The notes under the pieces: generated by a model
What the model saw: the letters and a program-made list of their open reading frames with translations, nothing else
Told to the model about the DNA's origin: nothing
Database searches by the model: none
Shown: positions 1 to 10,123 of the stretch, piece after piece
Layout: the number at the start of each line of letters is the position of its first letter
Position numbering within the stretch: the stretch's first letter is position 1
Origin: JAJFUV01 sp964384215
GTDB lineage: Bacteria > Acidobacteriota > Terriglobia > Bryobacterales > Bryobacteraceae
Assembly: GCA_964384215.1 (NCBI GenBank)
Contig: CAYLLB010000002.1
Span: 140,971-204,970 of the forward strand
Length of the DNA: 64,000 nucleotides
Direction: 5' to 3'
Program-made: the position numbers and the translations under genes

Positions 1-14
1 GCGGGAGCCGCGCA

Positions 15-902
15 TCAGGCGAAGAATGCCTTCCAGGTAACGTTAGTCAACGCGTGTGCCACCATGGCCGCTCGGATGCTGCCGGTTCTCAGATATGCAC
101 GCCCATAGAACCAGCCGGCGATGGCCGCGATGAGCGCGAACCTCCAGTTCGGGAATGCTCCGAACGGGAGGTGTACCGCGCCGAACAGTAGGGACGTCAC
201 CGCGAGCGCAAGCGTGACGCGCCCCGTCCAGGCGCGCAACCACTGCAGCAGCAGGCCGCGGAAGAAGAACTCTTCCGACAACCCCACTACCCACAGCATC
301 GCCAGGAACGTCAGAATGATCAGCCACCAGGGCAGGTTGTTCCATCGAAACGCTTTGAATTTCAGGGTGAACGATAGAACCAGCCCAATCGGAATGAAAC
401 AGAGGTACTGCAACGCGCCGACAGCCCATTCGCGGCGAGTGGGAAGCAGCCCCAGCCCCACTCCTTCCATGCCCCGGAAGCGCAGCGCCGCCGCCACCCC
501 CAGGCGAATCCACATCAGTTGACCGAGCGTCGAGCCGGGCAAATCCTCATGCGGACCAAAATAGATGCGCGCAAAGACCTTGCTCAACACGACCGCAGCT
601 ATGAGCACGAGAAAACCCACGTCCGCATACCAGCGCCGGGGCAGGATCAAATACCACGCCGAGACCAGCGAGGCGAACAGGACCAGCAGGGCCAGGGATT
701 CCCACCGGAAGGACAGGAGCGGAAGGCTGTAGAGCAAGTACGTAACTATTGCGCTGGAGACGAGCCCAGACGCAACGTGGCCGGATGAGAAGCGATCCAT
801 CCATGCGCGCGTGCGTCCCGACATCGTCAGGAAATACAGGGTGATTTCTACAAGGAAGGCCGGCAGAGCAGCCAGGAGCAGATGCGTCGGGACATTGCGC
901 AC
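15..902 (-). CDS. CPBP family intramembrane glutamic endopeptidase
   Basis: A 295-residue polytopic membrane protein with about eight hydrophobic segments. The CPBP/Abi signature is visible: EEFFFRG near residue 210 (catalytic glutamate pair and arginine), a histidine in FGAVHLPFG near 245, and a final conserved H in MVAHALTN near 283. Such enzymes cleave prenylated or other membrane substrates, or serve in bacteriocin immunity; the substrate here is unknown. The start is GTG, immediately preceded by an in-frame stop, so it cannot lie upstream. It follows groEL on the same strand but is separated by a strong terminator, so it is probably expressed separately. The family is clear, the role is not. 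Confidence 0.85.
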   Translation of the reverse strand: MRNVPTHLLLAALPAFLVEITLYFLTMSGRTRAWMDRFSSGHVASGLVSSAIVTYLLYSLPLLSFRWESLALLVLFASLVSAWYLILPRRWYADVGFLVLIAAVVLSKVFARIYFGPHEDLPGSTLGQLMWIRLGVAAALRFRGMEGVGLGLLPTRREWAVGALQYLCFIPIGLVLSFTLKFKAFRWNNLPWWLIILTFLAMLWVVGLSEEFFFRGLLLQWLRAWTGRVTLALAVTSLLFGAVHLPFGAFPNWRFALIAAIAGWFYGRAYLRTGSIRAAMVAHALTNVTWKAFFA

Positions 903-915
903 CTAACCATCATAG

Positions 916-946
916 AAAAAGCCCGCCCCCAAGAACGAGGGCGGGC
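916..946 (-). terminator. Rho-independent terminator after groEL
   Basis: An 8-bp GC-only stem (GGGCGGGC arm at 939-946, partner GCCCGCCC at 921-928) is followed on the minus strand by a TTTTT run at 920-916. It lies just past the groEL stop and before the CPBP protease start, so it should insulate the two. Confidence 0.85.
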
Positions 947-970
947 CATTCTGTCTTCTGACTTCTCTAC

Positions 971-2596
<1,626 letters not shown>

Positions 2597-2620
2597 GGAT
2601 AACTCTCCTTAAAGAACCCC

Positions 2621-2908
2621 TTAGTTCAGAACTCCGAGGACCTCGTCCTCACGCATGATCAGGTACTCCTCGCCATCGATCTTGATGTCGTTGCCGGAGT
2701 ACTTGCCGAAAAGGATGCGGTCGCCGGCCTTCACATCCAGAGGCACCAGCTTGCCATCCTCAAGGCGCTTCCCCTTGCCGACAGCCACGACCTCGCCCTC
2801 CTGGGGCTTTTCTTTGGCCGTGTCCGGGATGATGATGCCGCCCAGGACGGTTTCCTTCTCCTCAATCCTTTTCACTACGATCCGGTCGTAGAGCGGTCGA
2901 ATCTTCAT
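2621..2908 (-). CDS. groS: Co-chaperonin GroES
   Basis: A 95-residue GroES: an N-terminal IRPLYDRIVVKR strand, the mobile loop around ETVLGGIIIPD that docks on GroEL, and the C-terminal EDEVLGVLN. It caps the GroEL cavity. First gene of the groES-groEL operon, with a GGAGG ribosome binding site 8 bases before ATG. The promoter and CIRCE operator lie about 80-105 bases upstream. Confidence 0.98.
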   Translation of the reverse strand: MKIRPLYDRIVVKRIEEKETVLGGIIIPDTAKEKPQEGEVVAVGKGKRLEDGKLVPLDVKAGDRILFGKYSGNDIKIDGEEYLIMREDEVLGVLN

Positions 2909-2984
2909 CTACTAAACCTCCATCAGAGTGAGTTTGTAACTGTTGAATGGGGCCACAGCGGAATTCAACCTGCCCCGATGTCTA

Positions 2985-3014
2985 TTATTAGCACACTAAC
3001 GGGAAGAGTGACAA
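2985..3014 (-). promoter_or_regulatory. groES promoter (-35 TTGTCA, extended -10 TGC-TAATAA)
   Basis: On the minus strand TTGTCA (3014-3009) and TAATAA (2990-2985) are 18 bases apart, and the TGC directly before the -10 makes it an extended -10. The predicted transcription start is near 2978, giving a leader of about 70 bases before groES. The CIRCE element covers the whole promoter core. Confidence 0.6.
2988..3014. promoter_or_regulatory. CIRCE operator (HrcA binding site)
   Basis: TTAGCACAC at 2988-2996, a 9-base spacer, then GAGTGACAA at 3006-3014. The CIRCE consensus is TTAGCACTC-N9-GAGTGCTAA, so 15 of 18 arm positions match with exact spacing. It overlaps the groES promoter, the usual arrangement for HrcA repression of groESL. 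hrcA itself is not in the window. Confidence 0.8.
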
Positions 3015-3129
3015 GACTAATTCGCAAAACACACAAAACAAAGGAAATATTAAATACATGATAAAAACCGGCGCAAGTTTCCTGCGAACGGTTTCCTACG
3101 GCTCCCGACTTTGCGATACTCGAAGTGTC

Positions 3130-4005
3130 ATGTCCCGAAAACTGTTGCTTGCCAGCCTGGCTCTCCAAGTGGCGCTCGCCGCCACGGCATTCGCCGCCCC
3201 GAAGATGAAAGCGCTCATCGTTGACGGGCAGAACAACCACGATTGGAAAAGCACGACGCCGGTATTGAAGAAGGATCTGGAGGATTCGGGCCTGTTCCAG
3301 GTGGACGTGGCCACTACGCCGCCCAAGGGCGGGCCAATGGAGCAGTTCAAGCCGGGTTTCGCCGGCTACCGCGTGGTGGTTCTGAACTACGTGGGCGACA
3401 ACTGGAGCGAGCCCGTGCGCGCGGCGTTCCTGGACTACGTCCGCAAAGGCGGCGGAGTGGTAGTTTACCACGCGGCCGACAATGCCTTCGGCGACTGGCC
3501 GGAATTCACCGAGATCGTGGGCCTGGGCGGTTGGGTGGCATGGAACGAGAAATCGGGCCCGTATCTCTATTGGAAAGACGGCAAGATCGTGCGGGACAAC
3601 TCGCCGGGCCGCGCCGGCAACCACGGCAGGCAGCACGCCTACCAGATCACGGTGCGCGACCCGAAGCATCCCATCATGGCGGGGCTACCGCCGGTGTGGA
3701 TGCACGCTAAGGACGAATTGTACGATCACATGCGCGGGCCGGCGAAGAACCTGACGCTGTTGGCCACGGCGTATTCGGACCCCGCCACCAGGGGTTCGGG
3801 CAGGGACGAGCCGCTCATGTTCACGATCAGTTATGGGAAGGGGCGGATCTTCCACACCATGATCGGCCACGATCCGTCCTCGATGAGCTGCGTCGGATTC
3901 ATCGTCACGCTGCAGCGCGGCGCGGAATGGGCCGCGACAGGGAAAGTGAAGCAGAAGGTTCCGGCGGACTTCCCGACAGCGACCGAGGTCCGCACGCGTC
4001 CGTAA
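3130..4005 (+). CDS. Exported ThuA-domain protein
   Basis: A 291-residue protein starting at ATG 3130, which gives a clean signal peptide (MSRKLLLASLALQVALAATA, cleavage after AFA); an upstream in-frame ATG at 3058 would bury it. The rest is a ThuA/class I glutamine-amidotransferase-like fold: KALIVDGQNNHDW opening strand, KGGGVVVYHAADN, HPIMAGLPPVW and GKGRIFHTMIGHD. ThuA-like proteins are common in Acidobacteriota, Planctomycetota and Verrucomicrobiota, often with glycoside hydrolases or Gfo/Idh/MocA enzymes. Their biochemical activity is unsettled. No operon partner is obvious; the next gene starts 27 bases downstream and belongs to LPS export. Confidence 0.85.
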   Translation: MSRKLLLASLALQVALAATAFAAPKMKALIVDGQNNHDWKSTTPVLKKDLEDSGLFQVDVATTPPKGGPMEQFKPGFAGYRVVVLNYVGDNWSEPVRAAFLDYVRKGGGVVVYHAADNAFGDWPEFTEIVGLGGWVAWNEKSGPYLYWKDGKIVRDNSPGRAGNHGRQHAYQITVRDPKHPIMAGLPPVWMHAKDELYDHMRGPAKNLTLLATAYSDPATRGSGRDEPLMFTISYGKGRIFHTMIGHDPSSMSCVGFIVTLQRGAEWAATGKVKQKVPADFPTATEVRTRP

Positions 4006-4032
4006 CGCGAAAATCGCTATCCTGAAAGCAGC

Positions 4033-6276
4033 ATGCGGCGCGCGCGCTGGATTCCTCTCGTCCTGATGGTCCTGATCGTGGCCAGCGTAGGCGGCGTCTA
4101 CTACCTGCAGAAGCGGATCCAACAGGCGCAGGCTCCTCCGCCGCCACAGCCCCTCCCCGTGCGCCTGAACGCGGTGGCCCCCGACTGGTGCGTGACCAAG
4201 AGCGAAGGCGCGCGCCCCATTATCGACATCTGCGCCAAGCAGTTCGAGCAGGTGAAGGATCCCCCGCGCATGGAACTGCAAGGCGTGGAGTTGCACCTGT
4301 ACCGCAACCCGGCCACGGAGTTCGACCGCGTCCGTTCGGCCAAGGCCACTTACATTCCCGACCAGGCGACGCTCTATTCGGAAGGCGAAGTGGAGATCAC
4401 GCGCGGCATACCGGTCCAGGGAGCGCCGAAAGGGCAACTCATGGTCATACGGTCCAGCGGAGTGACCTTCGACGCGCGGACGGCCCGCGCCACCACGGAC
4501 CGGCCCACGAAGTTCGAATTCGACTTGGGCGGCGGCGAATCGGTGGGTGCCACCTACGATCCTTCCGTCCGGGAATTGCACATGCACAGCCGAGTAAAGC
4601 TCGACTGGCGAGGGCACGGGCCGCGGCCGCAGCCGATGCAGTTGGAAAGCGGCGAGCTGATCTACAAGGAGTCCGAAGCGAAAGTGTATCTGCTTCCGTG
4701 GGCGAGACTGAAGCGCGGGAGCATGACGCTCGAAACGGCCGCCGCGGTGGTCAGCATCGAAGATGGCGCGATCCGCCTTGTGGAAGGGCAAGCGGCCAAG
4801 GGCAACAACGTGGAGCCGAAGCGCAGGCTGGATTACCAGGCGCAGGGCCTCACCATGTGGTTCAACGCCGACGGCGTCATGGAGAAGATTCTCGGCAACG
4901 GGAAAGCGCGGCTGGTTTCGACTACCGCGGACGGCGTGACCACGGTGAATTCCGATCTCCTGGAGCTGAATTTCGCCGTTGCGGGCAGGCAGAGCACGCT
5001 CAAACGGGCGCTGGCCGCCGGCCACGGCGAGGTAGCCAGCGACCCGGCGCCGCGCAAAACCGGGACAACGCCACAGGCAAAGCTGCTCAAGAGTGAAACC
5101 ATCGAACTGGAGATGCGCCCCGGAGGCGAAGAGATCCAACAGGTGCGCACCCACAATCCGGCTAGAATCGAGTTCCTGGCGCGCCGCAAAGGGGAACGGT
5201 TCCGCGCCATGGATGCCGAGCGGCTTACCATCGACTACGGAGCGAAGAACCAGATCCGCAGTCTGCGCGGCGTGGGCACCTCCACGTGGACCGAGCGTGA
5301 AAAGCAGCCCGGCAAGCCGGCGCCGCCGCCGGCGCGCACCTGGAGCAAGGGCCTGGAAGCGGCGTTCGATCAGAAAACGGGCGAGTTGGAGAGCCTCCAT
5401 CAGTGGGAGGACTTCCGCTACGAAGAGGGCGAGCGGCACGCGCGCGCCAACGATGCGCGCATGGATCCGCGCCAGAACCGCATTGCGCTCGACGGCCAGG
5501 CGCGTACCTGGGACCCGCAAGGCTCCACGTCGGCGCGCCACATCGACATGGACCAGAAGACCGGCGACTTTGCGGCACAAGGCGAGGTCTTCGCCACGCG
5601 CGCGGCCGAGCGGAAAGGAAAGTCCTCTTCGTCGATGCTTTCCGGGGATGAGCCCACGCACGGGAAGGCCGATTGGATTACCTCGCGCGAATCCGGCCAG
5701 GTGGTAACTCTCATCGGCAACGCCATCGCCTGGCAGGGTGCCAACCGGCTGCGTGCGAAGCAGATTGAAATCGACCGCAAGCGCCGGAAACTGACAGCGG
5801 TCGAGAATGTCGTGAGCGAGTTCCTGGACCGAAGTGGCGACAAGGCGTCTAGGCAATCGGCGCCCGTCTACAACGTGATCACCGCCGCAAAGCTGGATTA
5901 CGACGAGGCTTCCCGGCTGGCGCTTTACACGGGTAATGTCACGCTGCGACGGCGTACCATGGTGGTCACATCGCAGGTCCTCCGCGCCTACCTGAACGAC
6001 TCCTCGAAACAGTCGTCTCTCGAGAAGGCGATCGCGGACGGAGCAGTCGTAATCCTCGAATCCGCGCCGGACCGCACGAGGCGGGGCACCGCCGAGCACG
6101 CCGAGTATTACACCGGCGAGGAGCGCGTACTGCTCACGGGGGGCGCGCCTACACTAACGGACAGCCTGAAGGGAACGACCACGGGCCGCCAGTTGACCTA
6201 TTTCGCCCAGCACGACCGGCTGTTGGTGGACGGGCAGGAACGCGCTCCTGCCGTCAGCAAGATCAAGCGGCGGTAG
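4033..6276 (+). CDS. Fused LptC/LptA-like LPS transport protein
   Basis: 747 residues with one N-terminal membrane anchor (about residues 6-25) and a large periplasmic part. The first roughly 180 residues after the anchor look like LptC (MELQGVELHLY, SAKATYIPDQATLYSEGEVEITRG). The rest contains repeated OstA/LptA-type beta-jellyroll strands, for example QPMQLESGELIYKESEAKVY, KADWITSRESGQVVTLIGNA and AKLDYDEASRLALYTGNVTL. In the Lpt machine LptC sits on the LptB2FG transporter and hands LPS to the LptA bridge. lptB follows directly, supporting the assignment. The size (LptC alone is about 190 aa, LptA about 180) suggests inner-membrane LptC and the periplasmic bridge in one chain. That fusion reading is inference. 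Confidence 0.75.
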   Translation: MRRARWIPLVLMVLIVASVGGVYYLQKRIQQAQAPPPPQPLPVRLNAVAPDWCVTKSEGARPIIDICAKQFEQVKDPPRMELQGVELHLYRNPATEFDRVRSAKATYIPDQATLYSEGEVEITRGIPVQGAPKGQLMVIRSSGVTFDARTARATTDRPTKFEFDLGGGESVGATYDPSVRELHMHSRVKLDWRGHGPRPQPMQLESGELIYKESEAKVYLLPWARLKRGSMTLETAAAVVSIEDGAIRLVEGQAAKGNNVEPKRRLDYQAQGLTMWFNADGVMEKILGNGKARLVSTTADGVTTVNSDLLELNFAVAGRQSTLKRALAAGHGEVASDPAPRKTGTTPQAKLLKSETIELEMRPGGEEIQQVRTHNPARIEFLARRKGERFRAMDAERLTIDYGAKNQIRSLRGVGTSTWTEREKQPGKPAPPPARTWSKGLEAAFDQKTGELESLHQWEDFRYEEGERHARANDARMDPRQNRIALDGQARTWDPQGSTSARHIDMDQKTGDFAAQGEVFATRAAERKGKSSSSMLSGDEPTHGKADWITSRESGQVVTLIGNAIAWQGANRLRAKQIEIDRKRRKLTAVENVVSEFLDRSGDKASRQSAPVYNVITAAKLDYDEASRLALYTGNVTLRRRTMVVTSQVLRAYLNDSSKQSSLEKAIADGAVVILESAPDRTRRGTAEHAEYYTGEERVLLTGGAPTLTDSLKGTTTGRQLTYFAQHDRLLVDGQERAPAVSKIKRR

Positions 6277-6321
6277 GCGCGCTAAAACATGAAAATTGGT
6301 GCATGATGGTAGTTGACGCCG

Positions 6322-7071
6322 ATGCGACAGCTCCGCACCGTTGAGATCAGCAAAACCTATGATGGGCGCCGGGTGGTGGACGACGTTTCCATTTACCTAG
6401 AACAGGGCGAAGTTGTGGGTCTGCTGGGGCCGAACGGCGCGGGCAAGACCACCTCGTTCTACATGATCGTCGGCCTGATCACGCCAGATAGCGGGCGCGT
6501 GATGCTGGATGCCACTGACATCAGCGGCCTGCCCATGTACGAGCGGGCGCGGCTCGGCATCAGCTACCTGCCGCAGGAACCTTCCGTCTTTCGCAAGATG
6601 ACGGTGGGCGAGAACCTGATGGCGATCCTGGAGACACTCCCCATCAGCGCGCGCGAGCGGCGGGAACGCCAGGGGCGCCTGCTCGAGCAGTTGGGGCTCG
6701 AGAAGGTACGCGACAATAAGGGCTACATGCTCTCGGGCGGCGAGCGGCGGCGCGTCGAGATTGCGCGGTCGCTGGTGATCGAGCCGAGCTTTCTGCTGTT
6801 GGACGAGCCGTTCTCCGGCATCGACCCGATCCAGGTGCTCGAGTTGCAGCGCATCATCTTTGATTTAAAGCGCTCCGGCATCGGAGTCCTGGTGACCGAC
6901 CACAACGTGCGGGAAACCCTGGCCGTCACCGACCGCGCCTACATCATGAACAATGGCTGCATCTTCCGCGCCGGCAGTCCCGAAGCGCTGGGCTGCGATC
7001 CGGAAGTGAAACGGGTCTACCTGGGCGAAGGCTTCGAGCTGAACGGCGCCTCCTCGCTGCGGCCGCAGTGA
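6322..7071 (+). CDS. lptB: LPS export ABC transporter ATP-binding protein LptB
   Basis: 249 residues from ATG 6322 (an in-frame TTG lies at 6313). Complete ABC ATPase: Walker A GPNGAGKTT near residue 37, Q-loop region YLPQEPSVFRKMTVGEN, signature LSGGERRRVEIARSL, Walker B FLLLDEPFSGIDP and switch TDHNVRETL. The SYLPQEPSVFRK and FSGIDP stretches are typical of LptB rather than other ABC ATPases. It powers extraction of LPS from the inner membrane with LptF/LptG, which are not in this window. Transcribed after the LptC/LptA-like gene. Confidence 0.95.
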   Translation: MRQLRTVEISKTYDGRRVVDDVSIYLEQGEVVGLLGPNGAGKTTSFYMIVGLITPDSGRVMLDATDISGLPMYERARLGISYLPQEPSVFRKMTVGENLMAILETLPISARERRERQGRLLEQLGLEKVRDNKGYMLSGGERRRVEIARSLVIEPSFLLLDEPFSGIDPIQVLELQRIIFDLKRSGIGVLVTDHNVRETLAVTDRAYIMNNGCIFRAGSPEALGCDPEVKRVYLGEGFELNGASSLRPQ

Positions 7072-7096
7072 CAGGCGCGAGATCTGGCAAGGCGAT

Positions 7097-8005
7097 ATGA
7101 TCCTCGCCATCCTAAGCTGCGTCGTACTCCTCATCGTCGTCTCGCTGACAGTGCTGTGGATCGTGGGCGAGCGTGGGCGGTTGATGATGCGCTCAACTCC
7201 CGCGTTCTTCCGCGCCGCGGGTGGTTGGGGCGCCCGATTGCACGCCTACATCTATGGCCGCTGGACCGGGCGGTACGTGGATTTTCTGATCAACAAGACT
7301 CCGCCGGGGAACGGGAGCGGCGCCGCCTGGCTGGCTGAACACTATCACGGCAAGGTACTCACGCACGATCATGCCGAAGCCATCGTAATGCTGGACCACC
7401 CCATCGAAGAGCGCGACCTGGAACAGATCGTCCCATACAAGCACGCGCGCAAACTACTGCTGGATGGCCCGCCCGATGTCGCCGCTTACGAATGCTACTG
7501 CCGCCACTCGCGCGCTGAGCACTGCGAGCCGACCCAAGTCTGCATGGTGATCGGAAAGCCGTTCGTCGATTTCGTCCTGGAACACAATCCCGGTAAGGCC
7601 CGCAGGCTCACCCGGCAGGAAGCGCTCGACTTATTGCGCGAGGAACACGAGCGCGGCCACCTGCACTCGGCATGGTTCAAAGACGCCATGGGCGACCGGT
7701 TCTATTCCATCTGCAACTGCTGCAAGTGCTGTTGCGGCGGGATACAGGCCATGCGGGGCGGTGTCCGCATGATGGCGTCCAGCGGTTACGTGGCTGAGAT
7801 CGACCGTGAATTGTGCGGGCAGTGTGCGGCCTGCGCAGACGTCTGCCCGTTCAACGCCATTACGAGCGGCGAGGACGGCATGGTACGCGATTGGGAGAAG
7901 TGCCTGGGTTGCGGCGCCTGTGAAGGCAAATGCCCGAACCAGGCCATCCACATGGTGCGCGATGCGCGCAAGGGCATTCCTCTCGACGTGCGCGCGCTGG
8001 ACTGA
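7097..8005 (+). CDS. Membrane-anchored Cys-rich 4Fe-4S dicluster protein
   Basis: 302 residues: one N-terminal membrane helix (2-22), then a soluble domain with two extra cysteine clusters (YECYCRHSRAEHCEPTQVC near 135-152 and ICNCCKCCCGG near 203-213). It ends in two classical ferredoxin motifs, CGQCAACADVCPFNAI and CLGCGACEGKCPNQAI, each able to hold a [4Fe-4S] cluster. The protein probably carries electrons at the inner membrane; the redox partner is unknown. The CYCR and CNCCKCCC clusters may bind a further cluster or metal. It starts 25 bases after lptB, so co-transcription is likely, but no functional link to LPS export is known to me. Confidence 0.8.
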   Translation: MILAILSCVVLLIVVSLTVLWIVGERGRLMMRSTPAFFRAAGGWGARLHAYIYGRWTGRYVDFLINKTPPGNGSGAAWLAEHYHGKVLTHDHAEAIVMLDHPIEERDLEQIVPYKHARKLLLDGPPDVAAYECYCRHSRAEHCEPTQVCMVIGKPFVDFVLEHNPGKARRLTRQEALDLLREEHERGHLHSAWFKDAMGDRFYSICNCCKCCCGGIQAMRGGVRMMASSGYVAEIDRELCGQCAACADVCPFNAITSGEDGMVRDWEKCLGCGACEGKCPNQAIHMVRDARKGIPLDVRALD

Positions 8006-8009
8006 CGGG

Positions 8010-9350
8010 CTAGTCGGCCGGTTTCAACACCTTCTGCTGTTTGATCCAATCTATGAAGAGGTCGCGCAGCAGCCCGCCTTCTTCCGGGAACACCAGGCCG
8101 GTTGTGCCGAATCCGCCGGGAGCATTCTGATTGGCTGCGTTGAAATCGCTGGTGACGAAACGGTAGTCGCCGTCGGGATCCACCTTGCGCCCGCGCGTCA
8201 CCGCCTCCGGCAACTGGCGGCCCTTGAAGGTTCCAACGACGACTTTGTTGTCGAAGGGCATGACGTTCCAAACGTGGCGCGCCATCAGCCGTCCCTTGGG
8301 CAGCGCGTCGCGCACACCGCCCTGGTTGATAAAGGCGAACTGAGAGCCGGTCATCTCGGCCATGGCGCGTTCCATCAACGCCCGGACTTCGGGCCGCGGA
8401 AACTCTTTGACAGACTCGCCGATGGGCACGTCCACGACTTTGGCGACCTCGGCTTCCCACTTGGCGATCAGTCCGGAGACCGCCTCATTCGGGGCGATGC
8501 TCGCATCCACCGGGATACGCTTGTGGGTGTAGGAAACCATCTTTTTTGTCGCTGTGTCTACTTTCAGGTCCAGGCGGCCGAATTCGCCGCCATAGGCATT
8601 GACGCGCACCAGCACGCGGTCCTGAAAGGGGATCGGAGCGTCGAGGCCTTTGTGCGCGTGACCGCTGACGATGACACTCACCTGATCGAGTTGCTCCAGC
8701 GCCTGGGTCTCCTCGGCCGGGCTCAGGTGCGAGAGCAGTACGATCAGATCGGCCTGCGGGCGCACCTCGGCGACGTAGCGCCGCACGGTTTCCACCACCG
8801 GAAGAATCCGCCAGTCTCCGCGCGTCTTCGGCGTGGTGAGAGAGGGCAGATCCCCAGTGAGCGCGCCAATCACACCGACGCGCAGCCCCCGTGCTTTGAG
8901 GATGACGTAGGGCTTGTCTGTCATGCGCTTCCCCGCCCCATCCACCAGATTCGAAACCACCACCGGGTAGCGCGCCGTTGTAAGAAATTTGGGTATGGTT
9001 TGCCAGCCGTAATCGAACTCGTGGTTACCCAGCGTGGCGGCGTCGAAGCCGAACAGGTTGGCGATCTCGTAGACTGGCACTCCCCGGAAGATGGTGGACA
9101 CCGGACTGCCCTGCACCAAGTCGCCCGCGTTCAGGATCAAGCAGGCTTCCGAGGCGCGGCGTTCGTGCTCGAGCGCCGTGGCCAGGCGCGCAAAACCGCC
9201 CCGGCCGTCTTCGAGCGGCAGCAGGCGCGCATGCAGATCGTTGGTGTGGAGGATGGTCAGCGAACGGATTTCAGCCTGCGCCGTGCCAACGGAAAGGGCG
9301 AAGGCCAGCAAGAAGGCAGCGAAGCGGGCACTGGGATTTAACTTGCGCAT
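8010..9350 (-). CDS. Exported 5'-nucleotidase / UDP-sugar hydrolase family metallophosphatase
   Basis: 446 residues starting at ATG 9350. The reading frame stays open 750 bases further upstream, but that part lies under the KDPG aldolase gene, and this start gives a proper signal peptide cut after AQA. Two-metal calcineurin-like motifs are present in order: LHTNDLHARL, NAGDLVQGS, GNHEFDYG, LLSHLS and SGHAHKG. The C-terminal 5'-nucleotidase domain follows, with the INQGGVRDALPKG and TSDFNAA loops. The enzyme should dephosphorylate nucleotides or nucleotide sugars in the periplasm for phosphate and nucleoside salvage. A promoter sits 15 bases upstream of the start. Confidence 0.9.
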   Translation of the reverse strand: MRKLNPSARFAAFLLAFALSVGTAQAEIRSLTILHTNDLHARLLPLEDGRGGFARLATALEHERRASEACLILNAGDLVQGSPVSTIFRGVPVYEIANLFGFDAATLGNHEFDYGWQTIPKFLTTARYPVVVSNLVDGAGKRMTDKPYVILKARGLRVGVIGALTGDLPSLTTPKTRGDWRILPVVETVRRYVAEVRPQADLIVLLSHLSPAEETQALEQLDQVSVIVSGHAHKGLDAPIPFQDRVLVRVNAYGGEFGRLDLKVDTATKKMVSYTHKRIPVDASIAPNEAVSGLIAKWEAEVAKVVDVPIGESVKEFPRPEVRALMERAMAEMTGSQFAFINQGGVRDALPKGRLMARHVWNVMPFDNKVVVGTFKGRQLPEAVTRGRKVDPDGDYRFVTSDFNAANQNAPGGFGTTGLVFPEEGGLLRDLFIDWIKQQKVLKPAD

Positions 9351-9365
9351 AAGGTTGAAGACAAG

Positions 9366-9395
9366 AGTATACGAGGCCAGGCTTGATAGAATCAA
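9366..9395 (-). promoter_or_regulatory. Sigma-70 promoter for the 5'-nucleotidase gene
   Basis: TTGATT (9395-9390) and TATACT (9371-9366) on the minus strand are separated by 18 bases. The predicted start site is near 9359, leaving a leader of under 10 bases and no room for a normal ribosome binding site, so translation may begin on a nearly leaderless mRNA. Confidence 0.5.
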
Positions 9396-9401
9396 AGAGA
9401 C

Positions 9402-10061
9402 ATGGATAAGCAGACGATCCTCTCTTTTATCAAGGACATTGGTATTGTGCCGGTGGTTCGCACCAGCAGCGCCGAAAGCGCCGTGAAGGCTGTGGACGCC
9501 ATCTACCGGGGAGGCATCCGGGCCGCTGAGATCACGATGACCGTACCGGGCGCCATACGGGCGCTCGAAAAAGTGGCGGATGCGTTCGGCGACAAGCTGG
9601 TCCTGGGAGCCGGAACGGTGCTGGATCCGGAAACGGCGAGGGCCTGCATGCTGGCCGGCGCGGAGTTCTTCGTGACGCCGAGCCTGCGTCCGTCCACCAT
9701 CGAAATGGCCCGGCGCTATTCGAAGGTGATCATGCCGGGTGCGCTCACACCCACCGAAGTCCTGACCGCCTGGGAAGCCGGTGCGGATATCGTCAAGATC
9801 TTTCCGGCTGGGAACGTAGGCGGCCCGAAGTACATCAAGGCCTTGAAGGGCCCCTTCCCGCAGATCGAGATGGTTCCGACCGGCGGAGTGAACCTGGAAA
9901 CCGCGGGCGATTTCCTGAAAGCTGGCGCCTGTGCGGTGGCCGTGGGCGGCGAACTGGTGGACGCCAAGAACATCAAGGAAGGCCGCTACGACCTGATCGA
10001 AGCAAAAGCGAAGCAGTATTTGGAGGTCATTACCAAGGCCCGAGCGGAGATGGGACGCTGA
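9402..10061 (+). CDS. eda: 2-dehydro-3-deoxy-phosphogluconate / 4-hydroxy-2-oxoglutarate aldolase
   Basis: 219 residues, the usual length for bacterial KDPG aldolase. Class I aldolase landmarks: PVVRTSSAESA, AEITMTVPGA (conserved Glu), GAGTVLDPE, FFVTPSLRP, the Schiff-base lysine in DIVKIFPAG near residue 130, and VPTGGVN. It splits KDPG into pyruvate and glyceraldehyde-3-phosphate in the Entner-Doudoroff pathway, or a related 2-keto-3-deoxy sugar phosphate. No dehydratase or kinase partner is adjacent, so the exact substrate cannot be fixed. Divergent from the 5'-nucleotidase gene. Confidence 0.92.
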   Translation: MDKQTILSFIKDIGIVPVVRTSSAESAVKAVDAIYRGGIRAAEITMTVPGAIRALEKVADAFGDKLVLGAGTVLDPETARACMLAGAEFFVTPSLRPSTIEMARRYSKVIMPGALTPTEVLTAWEAGADIVKIFPAGNVGGPKYIKALKGPFPQIEMVPTGGVNLETAGDFLKAGACAVAVGGELVDAKNIKEGRYDLIEAKAKQYLEVITKARAEMGR

Positions 10062-10123
10062 GTAACTGACGCTCGCACAGGGCCTCGCGGCTGCTGCGCG
10101 CGAGAAGTACACTGGAGACTGCC

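Noticed and set aside
3685..6099. 804-codon open frame on the minus strand
   Set aside because: It is antisense to the LptC/LptA-like gene and the end of the ThuA gene; composition is Arg/His-rich and no domain is seen. A GC-driven shadow.
9351..10112. N-terminal extension of the minus-strand 5'-nucleotidase frame
   Set aside because: It lies antisense to the well-conserved KDPG aldolase, and the internal ATG at 9350 gives a proper signal peptide and lies just after a promoter.
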